Assembly: GCA_934479825.1 (NCBI GenBank)
Contig: CAKSOW010000015.1
Location: forward strand, 1-56,028
DNA from: an uncultured Eubacteriales bacterium
GTDB lineage: Bacteria; Bacillota; Clostridia; Oscillospirales; CAG-382
DNA length: 56,028 bases
Reading direction: 5' to 3'
Below are positions 8,255-16,947 of this stretch, piece by piece; position 1 is the stretch's first letter; each line of letters starts with the position of its first letter. The notes below the pieces were generated by a model. The model was not told the DNA's origin, did no database searches, and was given only the letters and a program-made list of their open reading frames with translations. The position numbers and the translations under genes were made by a program.

Positions 8255-8632
8255 TTATTTGCCCATTCTCAGCCGTCTGTTACGTTCGTATTCCGCCTTT
8301 TTCTTTCTGCGGACAACAACTCTGCAATTATCGCAGTATTTTGTTTTATTTGCTTTGCCTGCAAATATCTTGCCGCAGTATGCACATCTTTTAAGATCTT
8401 GAGGCTTTGTAATTTCAGCATACAACCCCTTATCCAGAGGCAGCACAGCTATTTTAAGCCATTTGCAGATAATATGCGAATATGTAATAACTTGCGGACA
8501 CACACATACCTCTCCGTCATCAAGCAAAATACAATTTCCGTTATCATAATTACAGCATTCCTGCCGAATGAGTTTATTTACACTGCGGCTTTGCTTTGGT
8601 GTCAGTGTTAATACCCGATAATTATCTTTTAT
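8255..8632 (-). CDS. Cysteine-rich VLP-type zinc-ribbon protein with ATA at the expected start
   Basis: About 125 aa. The recognisable frame starts well upstream of the first standard start codon: the translation contains KLIRQECCNYDNGNC before LLDDGEVCVCPQ and later CAYCGKIF and KYCDNC, the pattern of the short Cys_rich_VLP family of clostridial mobile elements. The codon placed seven bases after AGAGGTG is ATA (8630-8632), where ATG would be expected. Either ATA is used weakly, an internal TTG (8525-8527) gives a truncated 90-aa protein, or the gene has lost its start. Zinc binding is inferred from the four CxxC-like pairs. Family function is unknown. Confidence 0.6.
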   Translation of the reverse strand: MKDNYRVLTLTPKQSRSVNKLIRQECCNYDNGNCILLDDGEVCVCPQVITYSHIICKWLKIAVLPLDKGLYAEITKPQDLKRCAYCGKIFAGKANKTKYCDNCRVVVRRKKKAEYERNRRLRMGK

Positions 8633-8667
8633 GTTAATTCACCTCTTTCTTTTTCAGATTTTGGATT

Positions 8668-9021
8668 TTAACTATAAAACGTCTGATTAAACAGCCGTTC
8701 TATATATGCGTCATAATTTATGAGTGTGCCAAAAATACAGGTTGCCAGATAAGCCGACTCATATTTCACGTTCTGAGCCGTACGATAAATTTCTACCGCT
8801 CTGTCTAAAATTTCAGGCATCATTTCTCCAAGGAGTTTTTTCCGTATTTCAGTATTGGAATATGTAACTCCGTCAATTTTTATTTCCGGCTTATTCCATA
8901 AAAGCTCCATCGCTTTTCTCGCCAAATTCTTCTCGGTTTGTGATAAATATTCCTTGTCCCTTTCGGAATGAAAATAGCACTCATCAAGATAATAATAGAA
9001 TTTTTTTGTTTCCGGATCCAC
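8668..9021 (-). CDS. Conserved small protein of integrative elements (paralogue at 21416)
   Basis: 117 aa, GTG start with AAGGTGAGG upstream. It is very similar, about two-thirds identical by eye, to the protein at 21416-21769 in element B, sharing YYLDECYFH, ARKAMELLWNKP, EMMPEILDRA and YDAYIERLF. I recognise no catalytic motif; it is soluble and mixed charge. In both elements it follows the small HTH gene with a roughly 60-125 bp gap, so it belongs to the shared maintenance module rather than the cargo. Function unknown. Confidence 0.75.
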   Translation of the reverse strand: MDPETKKFYYYLDECYFHSERDKEYLSQTEKNLARKAMELLWNKPEIKIDGVTYSNTEIRKKLLGEMMPEILDRAVEIYRTAQNVKYESAYLATCIFGTLINYDAYIERLFNQTFYS

Positions 9022-9079
9022 GGCCTCACCTTCTTGTTGTTGTGGTTTTTGATAAATATATTTTATTATATGAGTTTTG

Positions 9080-9436
9080 TTAATTGCCCTCCCTGATGTA
9101 CAGGGGGTTACAGGCTGACGGCACAGAGGTGCCTGTACCGCATACAGGGAGTTCCTCTATGTGGTACAGATTGCTCGTCTGATGATTTCTGCCCCTTGAG
9201 CTTTTCAAAAACCGTTCTCTTTTTGAAATAAACCCTTTTTTCTCAAGCGAAGCTATTACCCTGCGCACTTTCGATTCACTTATAGCACATTCATCTGCAA
9301 TTTTGCAGGCAGACGGAAAACAATTCTTTGTTTTTATATCCGCCCGCATACAAAGATAAGCATAAACTTTAAACTCATACACATCTAAATCATAATTAAA
9401 AATACTGTTTTCAAGTATAAAAAAATTTCCGTTCAC
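9080..9436 (-). CDS. HTH_36-type winged-helix protein (paralogue at 21894)
   Basis: 118 aa. The N-terminus (MNGNFFILENSIFNYDLDVYEF) and the helix-turn-helix segment (CFPSACKIADECAISESKVRRVIASLEKKGFI) match the winged-helix domain seen in replication-initiator-like and element-encoded regulators. The element B counterpart at 21894-22190 has the same organisation and the same NHQTSNLYHIE motif. GTG start after GGCGG. The C-terminal tail is longer than its paralogue's. It is too short to be a full replication initiator; a regulatory or plasmid-like maintenance role is inferred. Confidence 0.75.
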   Translation of the reverse strand: MNGNFFILENSIFNYDLDVYEFKVYAYLCMRADIKTKNCFPSACKIADECAISESKVRRVIASLEKKGFISKRERFLKSSRGRNHQTSNLYHIEELPVCGTGTSVPSACNPLYIREGN

Positions 9437-9466
9437 ATAAGACCGCCGCCTTTCCTTTTCTGATAA

Positions 9467-9661
9467 TTACTGCTCATCGTTATTTATCTGAAACCCATAA
9501 AATTTTTGTTTGAAATACTGCAGCGGACATTTGCCCGATACAGTAATATAGCCCATATCCCGAAGCTCTCTGTTCAGACTTCTGATAATCTGATACGACT
9601 TGCTTTTACTGATACCAAGAGCTGCTGAAACCTCATCAACCGTAATATACTGTGCCCTCAT
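9467..9661 (-). CDS. Excisionase-like small DNA-binding protein
   Basis: 64 aa. YITVDEVSAALGISKSKSYQIIRSLNREL is a winged helix-turn-helix of the kind used by Xis-like recombination directionality factors of integrative elements; the element B counterpart (23616-23810) has TARELSDMLGVSMGYAYKIIRKLN. It is transcribed away from the repressor from a consensus promoter (9763-9791) and heads the minus-strand genes. The role in excision is inferred from family and position. Confidence 0.7.
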   Translation of the reverse strand: MRAQYITVDEVSAALGISKSKSYQIIRSLNRELRDMGYITVSGKCPLQYFKQKFYGFQINNDEQ

Positions 9662-9740
9662 TTTCTCACCTCTCTTTCAATAAAAAAGCATTTTTAGTTC
9701 GTGTTATCAACTTATAAAGGAATAACAAAAAATATAAATA

Positions 9741-9845
9741 TGCACTTTTAGTACACATTTATATTATACACATTATTCATGCGTTTGTCAAGACTAAAAT
9801 TTATTAAAATATGCACTTGAAATTCATATTATTTTATGTTATAAT
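9741..9845. promoter_or_regulatory. Divergent promoters and TGCACT operators of element A
   Basis: Minus-strand promoter: TTGACA (9786-9791), 17 bp, TATAAT (9763-9768), driving the Xis-like gene. Plus-strand promoter: TTGAAA (9817-9822), 17 bp, TATAAT (9840-9845), driving repressor and integrase. TGCACT boxes lie at 9741-9746 (with near-inverse AGTACA at 9750) and at 9812-9817, abutting the repressor -35. This is the layout of a lysogeny-type switch: repressor bound at both sites would control both directions. Confidence 0.75.
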
Positions 9846-9865
9846 AATTATGAGGTGAATTAAAT

Positions 9866-10474
9866 ATGAATAATTCAGAAGAAAATACAATAGGAAAACG
9901 AGTTCGTGAAATGCGAAAGCGTAAAGGATTGAATCAACAGGAGCTTGCTGACATACTCGGTAAATCTCTGCGCACTGTTCAAAAATACGAAAACGGCGAA
10001 ATCAATATTTCGGTCGGAATGGTAAATACCATTGCAAAAGTTTTGGAAACTTCGTCATCGTATTTGCTGGGCTATAAAAAAGACGGTGCAAAAATAGAAT
10101 GTATGTCGGATATTATGAGCTTTCTTTTCTGTCTTGAAAAGGTTTCGGGAATTAAATTCGGAATTGATGTAAAAAAGCCGCCAAAGAATGACGGCTGGGA
10201 ATGTTCGATAAATTTCAACGGAAAGGATTTATCGGCAGACTTAAATTCCGATATGTGTCTGTTTCTTGAAGATTGGGCGAATATGCGCGAAGAATTTTAT
10301 TCCTATTCGCAGAGCATGGAGAGCTATGACAAATGGAAGGATCAGACTCTTGCTTATTATTCGTCCCTGGCGGTTGAAACAAAAGAGCCGAAAGATATGA
10401 ACGAAAATGAAAGAATTACCAAAAGAAACGAATATTTAAAAGCACTGTATGAAAATCCTGACAATACGCTTTAA
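9866..10474 (+). CDS. XRE-family repressor of element A
   Basis: 202 aa. The N-terminal HTH_3 domain (GKRVREMRKRKGLNQQELADILGKSLRTVQKYENGEINIS) is followed by a helical C-terminal domain without the Ser-Lys protease dyad of LexA/CI repressors or an ImmA-type metalloprotease, so induction is not by self-cleavage. GAGGTG precedes the ATG. It is 27 bp upstream of the integrase on the same strand, and its promoter carries TGCACT boxes suggesting autoregulation. It is equivalent in position to the repressor of element B at 24005. Confidence 0.85.
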   Translation: MNNSEENTIGKRVREMRKRKGLNQQELADILGKSLRTVQKYENGEINISVGMVNTIAKVLETSSSYLLGYKKDGAKIECMSDIMSFLFCLEKVSGIKFGIDVKKPPKNDGWECSINFNGKDLSADLNSDMCLFLEDWANMREEFYSYSQSMESYDKWKDQTLAYYSSLAVETKEPKDMNENERITKRNEYLKALYENPDNTL

Positions 10475-10501
10475 CGCTTCACTTCCCGGAAAGGAGCTTA
10501 A

Positions 10502-11605
10502 ATGTCAGTAACAAAGGATTCAAAAACAGGAAAATGGATGTCGCAGATAAGGGTGACAAACTGGAAAGGCGACACCATTCATAAAAAGAAAAGAGGCTTC
10601 CGCACAAAGCGTGAAGCACAGGAATGGGAACGGGATTTTTTAAGTCAGTCATCCGCAAGTTTTGAAATGAAGTTTTCGGATATCATTGATATTTATTTCA
10701 AGGATATGGAGCAGCGGTTAAAACGCTCCACCATATCAAACAAACGGTTTATGGTTGACCTGAAAATAACGCCGTATTTCGGAAAAATGCCGCTGAGTGA
10801 AATAAAGCCGACAGATATTCGGGCTTGGCAAAACTCACTCACGAGCTACCGTGATGAAAACGGTACTGCATATTCTCCGACATATTTAAAAGCAATACAA
10901 AATCAGATAACTGCTATTTTTAATTATGCTGTGAAGTATTACAACCTGAAAGAAAATCCCTGTCACAAGGCAGGAAGTATGGGAAAGAAAAATGCTGATG
11001 AAATGCTGTTCTGGACCAAAGAAGAATTTAATACATTTATTGAGGCTGTTTCGGATAAGCCGCTTTCAAAAGCAATATTTATGACATTGTATTATACCGG
11101 GATTCGTGAGGGCGAGCTTATGGCTCTGACACCTGCCGATATTGATTTTGAGAAATCAACCGTTACAATCAATAAAAGCTATCAGAGACTTAACCGCGAG
11201 GATATTATAACAACGCCCAAAACACCGAAAAGCAATCGTGTAATTACAATACCTCAGCTTTTGTGCAGCTGTTTAAAAGATTATATGTCGCATTGCTACG
11301 GACTTCAAAGCTGCGACAGACTTTTCCCCTGTACGAAACATTATTTGTGGCACGAAATGGAACGGGTCTGTAAAATTTCCGGCGTAAAAAAGATTCGTGT
11401 GCACGATATACGGCACAGCCACGCGTCGCTGCTGGTTGAAATGGGATTTTCCCCTTTGCTGATAGCCGAAAGGCTCGGACATGAGAGAGTTCAGACAACA
11501 ATGGAAACATACAGCCACCTTTATCCGAACAAGCAGATTGAGGTTGCAAATCAGCTTGATGAGTTAATGGCTAAAAATATCACTTCTGATGTAGCCAATT
11601 TGTAG
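10502..11605 (+). CDS. int: Tyrosine integrase of element A, guaA-specific
   Basis: 367 aa. The N-terminal AP2-like arm-binding region (residues 1-50) is followed by a SAM-like core-binding domain and a C-terminal catalytic domain with TGIREGELMAL (catalytic Arg), HDIRHSHASLL (His-x-x-Arg), LGHERVQTT (His) and METYSHLY (nucleophilic Tyr). The gene follows the repressor by 27 bp and ends 73 bp before the middle att core; its last codons overlap the TGTAGCCA arm repeats. It is homologous along its whole length to the integrase at 22545-23612. Site specificity for the guaA 3' end follows from the att sites. Confidence 0.95.
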   Translation: MSVTKDSKTGKWMSQIRVTNWKGDTIHKKKRGFRTKREAQEWERDFLSQSSASFEMKFSDIIDIYFKDMEQRLKRSTISNKRFMVDLKITPYFGKMPLSEIKPTDIRAWQNSLTSYRDENGTAYSPTYLKAIQNQITAIFNYAVKYYNLKENPCHKAGSMGKKNADEMLFWTKEEFNTFIEAVSDKPLSKAIFMTLYYTGIREGELMALTPADIDFEKSTVTINKSYQRLNREDIITTPKTPKSNRVITIPQLLCSCLKDYMSHCYGLQSCDRLFPCTKHYLWHEMERVCKISGVKKIRVHDIRHSHASLLVEMGFSPLLIAERLGHERVQTTMETYSHLYPNKQIEVANQLDELMAKNITSDVANL

Positions 11606-11608
11606 CCA
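11590..11608. repeat. Predicted integrase arm-binding repeats, right end of element A
   Basis: TGTAGCCAATTTGTAGCCA overlaps the last codons of the integrase. It matches the pair at 2567-2586 except for one or two bases, in the same orientation. Confidence 0.6.
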
Positions 11609-11623
11609 TTAAAAACACAAAAT

Positions 11624-11690
11624 CCTCAAAAACCGCATAAAACAGCGGTTTTTGAGGACTAAAAATCAAGAAAATGCTATTCCCACTCGA
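11624..11690. repeat. Junction att site between elements A and B with guaA-like terminator
   Basis: A 13-bp stem (CCTCAAAAACCGC / GCGGTTTTTGAGG, 11624-11657) is followed 20 bases later by the core TATTCCCACTC (11678-11688). Minus-strand reading of the core gives GTC-GAG-TGG-GAA-TAG (V-E-W-E-stop). The hairpin loop region (CCGCTGTTTTATGCGG on the minus strand) resembles the guaA terminator, so this is a diverged third copy of the same site. It is also the integrase terminator of element A. Confidence 0.75.
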
Positions 11691-11789
11691 CTTAGGGGAA
11701 GTTAATCAAGATGTTTTTTCTTGATTTTCCGTGATTATATTTCTTGAATTTCACAGTTTTTCGTGCCGTGATTTGTTTTGCAAAAGTTT

Positions 11790-11809
11790 TTGTACTCAAA
11801 ATGCACTCA
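11790..11809. repeat. Predicted integrase arm-binding repeats, left end of element B
   Basis: TTGTACTCAAAATGCACTCA, two tandem copies with an 11-bp period. The matching pair is at 25505-25524 near the other end. The motif (TGTACTCA) differs from that of element A (TGTAGCCA). The rest of 11691-11829 holds a short inverted repeat (ATCAAG / CTTGAT at about 11705-11727) and no gene. Confidence 0.6.
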
Positions 11810-11829
11810 GTTTGTATGTGTTTCTGCTC

Positions 11830-12198
11830 TCAAATATATACAAAGGATTGAGGAGCGTTATCTATTCCAAAATGTGATAGTTTTTTAGGCTTTTCATATT
11901 TTATAACATTTATTAATTTGTACGCAACCGCTTTTTCTTTACCCTTAAAATATTCATCAAAGAATTTTTTTGATATTCCAGCCTCGCTACTAGTTTCTCG
12001 CCACACTATATCCGGTTTGTTGACAATTATTTGTGCAACATCTGCCTCCGCAACCACTTTCATAATCGGCGATGTTGAATATATTATTATTTTATCTACT
12101 TTTTCCTTGCATTCTATTTTACGAAACTCATATTGCTTTTTACCATTCAAAATATTTTCAACATGAACTGGATTAATCGATAATAGTATTTTGCACAT
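11830..12198 (-). CDS. ASCH/PUA-like small protein
   Basis: 122 aa. The opening ILLSINPVHVENILNGKKQYEFRK matches the start of ASCH-domain proteins (I-x-P-x-x-x-x-x-I-L-x-G-x-K-x-x-E-x-R), followed by IIIYSTSPIMKVVAEADV, the expected beta-barrel strands. ASCH domains are PUA-like RNA or modified-nucleotide binders. It overlaps the preceding GNAT-PUA gene by 26 bp, indicating translational coupling, and is the last gene of the operon at the left end of element B. A role with the GNAT protein, for example substrate recognition, is inferred; no biochemical function is assigned. Confidence 0.7.
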   Translation of the reverse strand: MCKILLSINPVHVENILNGKKQYEFRKIECKEKVDKIIIYSTSPIMKVVAEADVAQIIVNKPDIVWRETSSEAGISKKFFDEYFKGKEKAVAYKLINVIKYEKPKKLSHFGIDNAPQSFVYI

Positions 12199-13243
12199 CT
12201 ATATCACCCATTTCCAATATTTTTATAAATTCATCGCGTCCATATACTATGCTATACGGATAACTTTCAAACAATTTATTATCCTTTAATTCTTTATATA
12301 TAACATTATGCCCCTTGCCAAAATATCCATTATACACCATTTCTATTATTATCAAGTTATTTCTTTTGTTATATAATTCGGTTAATTCTTCCGTAGTGTA
12401 AACCGATTTATTTCCAGTTAATCGCAAATAATCTTTTAGAGAAATTTCAGATATACCATTTCTCTTTATTACTGTCATTTTACTTATCGTGCAATATGAT
12501 GTAATAGCAGATTTATATGCTTTTTGTCCATTTCCTGTATGTACACGATAAATAAAAATAGGCATCCCTTCTTTATATGTTATTTGAGCTGACGGAGAGG
12601 CTACAAAAACTTTTGTTATCCCATTTCCAGCCGTAGTTTCTGTTATCTCAAGGTTATTACCAACCAATTCAGAATAAGGAAAAAGTCTATCATGAAACAA
12701 ATCATTAATTGGAATAATTCCTGCTAGCTCAAAATTATTTGCTATAAATGGGAATGATTTGTATGGGTCAGAATGATTTAAGTCTTGTCTATTCTTGACA
12801 TACACCCTTTCACCTTTATCATTTTTACCTATATTATAGAAGCCAAACCGTTCAAATAAATTTATTAATTCTATATGCTTTTCAAATACAGTTACATATA
12901 TCTCATCATATCTCATCCGGCGCCAGTACCACAACGCTACGCCTAAAGCACCTTCTCCCAGTCGTTGTTTGCGTACACGCTCAGCTAATCGCAATGTTCC
13001 TATTTTGAGTCTAGGAATATTAGGAAGGCTTATACCATTTACAACAAGAGGCGATTTATCACCGTCAACATTTTCTTTTTTTAGATACAAAAATGCTCCA
13101 ACTCCATTATCATCATTGTAAACCAATGCGCTCTTGTTAGCAACTTGTTTTTTTCTAAACCATGTTATAAAATCAGAATAATCAGCTTTTAAGGAGTCAA
13201 AAAAGTTATCCTCCAAATTATTCCATTGAAATTTGCCCGCCAT
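12173..13243 (-). CDS. GNAT acetyltransferase fused to a PUA/EVE-like domain
   Basis: 356 aa from the ATG at 13243, chosen because GGAGG lies six bases upstream; a longer frame reaching 13279 lacks a binding site. Residues about 1-145 form a GNAT domain: QRLGEGALG (93-101) is the acetyl-CoA motif and EKHIELINLFERFGFYNIG the final GNAT helix/strand. Residues about 205-320 contain a segment with EGMPIFIYRVHTGNGQKAY resembling PUA/EVE/ASCH-like folds. Known GNATs acetylate amines, including tRNA-charged amino acids in toxins. With the ASCH-like partner it may act on RNA or nucleotides; this is inference. It lies 93 bp after the interrupted TIGR04141 gene. Confidence 0.65.
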   Translation of the reverse strand: MAGKFQWNNLEDNFFDSLKADYSDFITWFRKKQVANKSALVYNDDNGVGAFLYLKKENVDGDKSPLVVNGISLPNIPRLKIGTLRLAERVRKQRLGEGALGVALWYWRRMRYDEIYVTVFEKHIELINLFERFGFYNIGKNDKGERVYVKNRQDLNHSDPYKSFPFIANNFELAGIIPINDLFHDRLFPYSELVGNNLEITETTAGNGITKVFVASPSAQITYKEGMPIFIYRVHTGNGQKAYKSAITSYCTISKMTVIKRNGISEISLKDYLRLTGNKSVYTTEELTELYNKRNNLIIIEMVYNGYFGKGHNVIYKELKDNKLFESYPYSIVYGRDEFIKILEMGDIDVQNTIID

Positions 13244-13336
13244 ATTATACCTCCATTCAGATCGCATATAAAGCAACATTTAATAGTTGTGTCCAAAAAT
13301 GTGCTAAACAATTTGACTCTTAAATCTAGTTTACGG

Positions 13337-14935
13337 TTAACTCTGTCGCTTTATTAAACATATGGAAAACTTAAAATGCATTCTTTCAAGTTCCTGTGCA
13401 GTTAACATCAAATTAACCTTACTAAAAAATGGCAATTTTGCCTTTATATCTGAATCTTTATCATCAATTATAGCATATACCACTTCATATTCATTTGACA
13501 TAGGCCTTACTGATGCATCAGAAGGTTCAGAGCCAAATTTTTTTATAGCTATTTCTAATACTTGTTTCCTAAAACTCTTATCGCTAACAAAGCATTCAGC
13601 GGATACTTTACCTTGAGCAAACAAATGACTTAACTGTGCAGATTACCCCTTATTCTTTACATGTATAAACTGTTTTTGCTTGGTAAAAATATCGCAAGCC
13701 TCTATTTTTTTAGGACTGCCATCCGCAGAAAGCATTTTGCAATCAAATAGACAATAATCTACATTACCGTCCGCCACCATCTTATTGTAATCACCCTCGC
13801 TTTTGCCTTTGGGGCATTCTGGGAAGGCAAGTGAAGAGATTGGAATTATATTTTCTATAAAATCATTCACCTGTTTAAAAAAAGATGTTTCAACTTGATA
13901 CCACGATCCAGAGCAAAAAATGTAGTTTTTGCTCTTATATTCTGTTTGAAATATCAATGCAGAATATATGTTGCAAATCGCAAATGTTGTATCATCCGAA
14001 TTTATTGCATATAATTTATCTCTTCGTATTTTCTGGGATATATTACGGTTTTCACGAATACTATTTATATACTCTGAAATATCTAAATCCAAATTATAAC
14101 TCTCAGCTTCACTGGTTTTCTTTCCCATGCCTGAATAACAAAAGCCTATTATTCTATCCCAGTCAGTATTTTCAGGAGGGGAAATATGCAAATGTTCTGT
14201 ATTTTTGTTTTCAATCGCTAAATATAATTGAGAATCCAATTCTTCAAGAAGCATAGAATCTCTTACTTCTGCGACATTATCAACCCATTCAAAACCAATA
14301 TTTTTATAACGATTGCTTGTATACGCTTCATAATATAGTTCCAATTTTTCCTTTAATTCAGTTAAGTCCATAAACACAGACACGACCAAAGAGTCCTTGC
14401 CACTTATATGGTTGCCATATACTTTATCAAACGGTTCCCCTGTAATTCCTTTCATTATATCGTTAGTTACATTTAATCCGAACTCATCTTGCGAAGTGCT
14501 ATAACTTGCTTGTCGCTGTGTATTGACGACCATATCCTCAATTGTGGCAGCATTAATGCTTCGCATTTTATCTGGATTTATAGTATTTAATGCAACTTTA
14601 AATCCAAAATTTCGTTCTATATGTTCTTCTCTTAAAAACGCTCTGCCATACCCAAATACTATTGCCAAAATCCGTTCTTTTATTTTTACCAACATTATTG
14701 CTTTATTTGAGGCATTATCAGCTATATTAATTTTATCTTTTGCAAACTGTTCTAGATAAGCCTTCCATCGGGGTGCTTTTTGAGAACTGTCACAATAACA
14801 AATAACACCATCCAAATTATATTCACTTCTTAAATTGGAACATTGAAGAGTTTCCTTATTTTTCAAACATTCTTTAAAATTCTCGACATAGTCTTTAATA
14901 AGAAAAATTGTCAAATTAATAATTTGCCCTTCCAT
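13337..14935 (-). pseudogene. TIGR04141/DUF6119-family protein interrupted by one in-frame TAA
   Basis: The frame runs from ATG 14935 to a TAA at 13643-13645 (430 aa) and then continues uninterrupted, same frame, to 13337, giving 532 codons, close to the family's usual size. Segments before (VFGYGRAFLREEHIERNFGFKV, then ITGEPFDKVYG) and after the stop (SAQLSHLFAQGKVSAEC, then LPFFSKVNLMLTAQEL) both match the sporadically distributed TIGR04141 family, which is associated with defence islands. One base change (TCA to TAA) would explain it. It starts 30 bp after the AlwI-like gene, in the same operon. It may be a recent pseudogene, a readthrough gene, two functional fragments or a sequence error. 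Confidence 0.75.
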
Positions 14936-14965
14936 TTCAATGCCCCTTTCTAATTATCAAATAAT

Positions 14966-16936
14966 TCATATAGTATGTACTATAGAATTGGTATACCACT
15001 CATGCGGTTTTAATTCCGACTTATATGCCTTATCAAATAAGCTATATAAATCTCTGTATTTTATATTTTTTGATATAATACTTTTCAATTCGCTTGTTTG
15101 CAGAGGTATAATTTTCATACCGTCAACAAATTTATCATAGTCATTCGGGTCATAAAACGGCATATTCTTTCTGCCTCTAAAATCCGCAATGACATTTATA
15201 TTCAAGTAATTTGTTGCAAACACACAGTATGAATTCATATTACCCGTGCGTATTAAATGCTGCCCCAAATGTCTTGAAACCGGTTCCATTTCCATACGGC
15301 GTTGATTTGTACCGTCCGCTAGAGTTGCTTCAAGAAGCAGTGTATGTTCGGGGTAGTATTCTGTGCTTCCATACTCGTAAACAATATCTGCTTCGCCGCC
15401 TGCTGCGTGTGTTTTAGGCAACAAATCTGCGTCAAGCGACAATTTCATATAATCAAGAATTTTACCGGTTCTTTCACTTGTTTTATACCATAAAATTCCC
15501 AACACATACTCAAAAATAGTAGGCACATCGGCATTATCGGTAACCATACTTCTAATCTCGTTATCGTTTCTGTTTTCAAAACAGTCAAGCAGTGTTAGCA
15601 ACTTCTCATCAGTAAATTTAGTATCAATAAGATGTTGCAGTCGTTGATAACGATTATCTTCCAATGCCTCATGTGCTGCTTCTATTGTACTTACATTCAA
15701 CCCAAGCTCTTCATTGATACCATTTATAATCGTATCGTCACTAACAACAAGGCAATCAGCAATTTCCTCAATACTACAATTTTTATAGAGCAATTTCGAA
15801 GCAACAAAAGCCTCTGAATACAATTGTTCCATAACAGATTTAAAGAAATATTGTGGAACAATGTCTAACTTAACTGTATTATCTTCAAAAAGTACAATAT
15901 CCGTAGTTTTTATGTAACGGCGGTTTAAGTCAAGATAATCGGAAAGCGTAGCCTTAGCCTTAAACAAATGCATTATCTTGAAAAAGGCTTTTTTAAACTC
16001 GATTTCATCGCTAATACCGCTAAATATTGTATTATTCAAATGTTCTGCCGGGAATTTGTTGATTGCGGTTTCCGATGTGGTGTCAAACAAGTAACTACGC
16101 CACCATTTCCCGATTTTTATATCTTTAGTTGCGGAATAAACCGATGATAAACAATCAATATCATCTTTGACAAAGACTTTGTATAACGCTTTGTACAAGT
16201 TATAATATGACTTATCATATTGACGGCTTTTTCGATTCAATCCCACTTCACATATCAATTCTTCTGTCACATCATTTTCAAGCAAGTATTCCAATGCTAC
16301 TATATAATTCGGCATATTCATCAATCTATTCACTATAATTTCATCTATAGTAGTACGATTCATTCGTAGCATTGAAATGCCTGCTTTGATTTCAATAGTT
16401 TCTTTTTCACCAATACAAAGAGGCAATAAATATGTATACTCATCAAGTGTCAGATAATCGATTTTACTTAATAAATAAAGCAATACTAAAAACGGTCTTA
16501 CAGTTTGTCCCTCTACAGCATATGAGGTTTTCAGCAGTTGCTTTAAGTAAATAAAACTATCCTTTGGGATTTGAAATTGGTTGTCTGATGAAAAATCGTT
16601 TTCGGAGCTGATTTGCAATAATGCTCTACCGGCATCGCTTAATTTTCTGTTTTCATCAATCAACCCGATATCTACCAAACCAGATGTTTTCTCTCGTGCA
16701 TCTTTCGGCTTGTTTCCGGCATTTCCTTCTACAAATCCTTTTTCTTTCATAAAGTCATAATACTTTGATTGCAAAACATTATTGCCCGTCCACGCTTCAT
16801 TTTGAACATCCGGGCGAAGCCAAAACTCATTCAACAATCCCAATTGTTCTTCAATGGTTTTATTGAAATTTTTTGTTCTGAAGCTCGTTGTACCTAAGCT
16901 CCAACAAAAACTTTTATACGGTATCTTTGTAGCCAT
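14966..16936 (-). CDS. AlwI/BspD6I-like type IIS restriction endonuclease
   Basis: 656 aa from ATG 16936, with AGGAGG upstream; an in-frame TTG at 16951 overlaps that Shine-Dalgarno and is rejected. N-terminus: KSFCWSLGTTSFRT and LNEFWLRP, characteristic of the AlwI family. The catalytic region (about 510-555) has GGEADIVYEYG, LLLEATLADGTNQ and RRMEMEPVSRHL, giving D-x(n)-E-x12-E-x6-H, the arrangement known for nicking-type subunits such as BspD6I. Family members recognise short asymmetric sites and cut outside them. It is preceded by two D12-class adenine methyltransferases, one for each strand, as expected for an asymmetric site. Gap to the upstream methyltransferase is 11 bp. Confidence 0.85.
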   Translation of the reverse strand: MATKIPYKSFCWSLGTTSFRTKNFNKTIEEQLGLLNEFWLRPDVQNEAWTGNNVLQSKYYDFMKEKGFVEGNAGNKPKDAREKTSGLVDIGLIDENRKLSDAGRALLQISSENDFSSDNQFQIPKDSFIYLKQLLKTSYAVEGQTVRPFLVLLYLLSKIDYLTLDEYTYLLPLCIGEKETIEIKAGISMLRMNRTTIDEIIVNRLMNMPNYIVALEYLLENDVTEELICEVGLNRKSRQYDKSYYNLYKALYKVFVKDDIDCLSSVYSATKDIKIGKWWRSYLFDTTSETAINKFPAEHLNNTIFSGISDEIEFKKAFFKIMHLFKAKATLSDYLDLNRRYIKTTDIVLFEDNTVKLDIVPQYFFKSVMEQLYSEAFVASKLLYKNCSIEEIADCLVVSDDTIINGINEELGLNVSTIEAAHEALEDNRYQRLQHLIDTKFTDEKLLTLLDCFENRNDNEIRSMVTDNADVPTIFEYVLGILWYKTSERTGKILDYMKLSLDADLLPKTHAAGGEADIVYEYGSTEYYPEHTLLLEATLADGTNQRRMEMEPVSRHLGQHLIRTGNMNSYCVFATNYLNINVIADFRGRKNMPFYDPNDYDKFVDGMKIIPLQTSELKSIISKNIKYRDLYSLFDKAYKSELKPHEWYTNSIVHTI

Positions 16937-16947
16937 CTCGCCCCTCC

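Larger units (their letters stand above)
2455..11688. mobile_element. Integrative element A in the guaA 3' end, defence island without relaxase
   Basis: About 9.2 kb bounded by att cores at 2455-2465 and 11678-11688. Contents: tyrosine integrase next to the right end, XRE repressor, Xis-like protein, small conserved accessory proteins and a six-gene minus-strand operon with two C5 methyltransferases, a predicted nuclease, Vsr and DUF3644. Tandem TGTAGCCA repeats lie near both ends (2567-2586 and 11590-11608), as expected of integrase arm-binding sites. No relaxase or conjugation gene was found. Boundaries are inferred from repeat homology. Confidence 0.85.

Noticed and set aside
13337..13624. 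Separate small gene after the TIGR04141 gene
   Set aside because: It is the in-frame continuation past one TAA, begins at TTG with no RBS, and matches the family's C-terminus.
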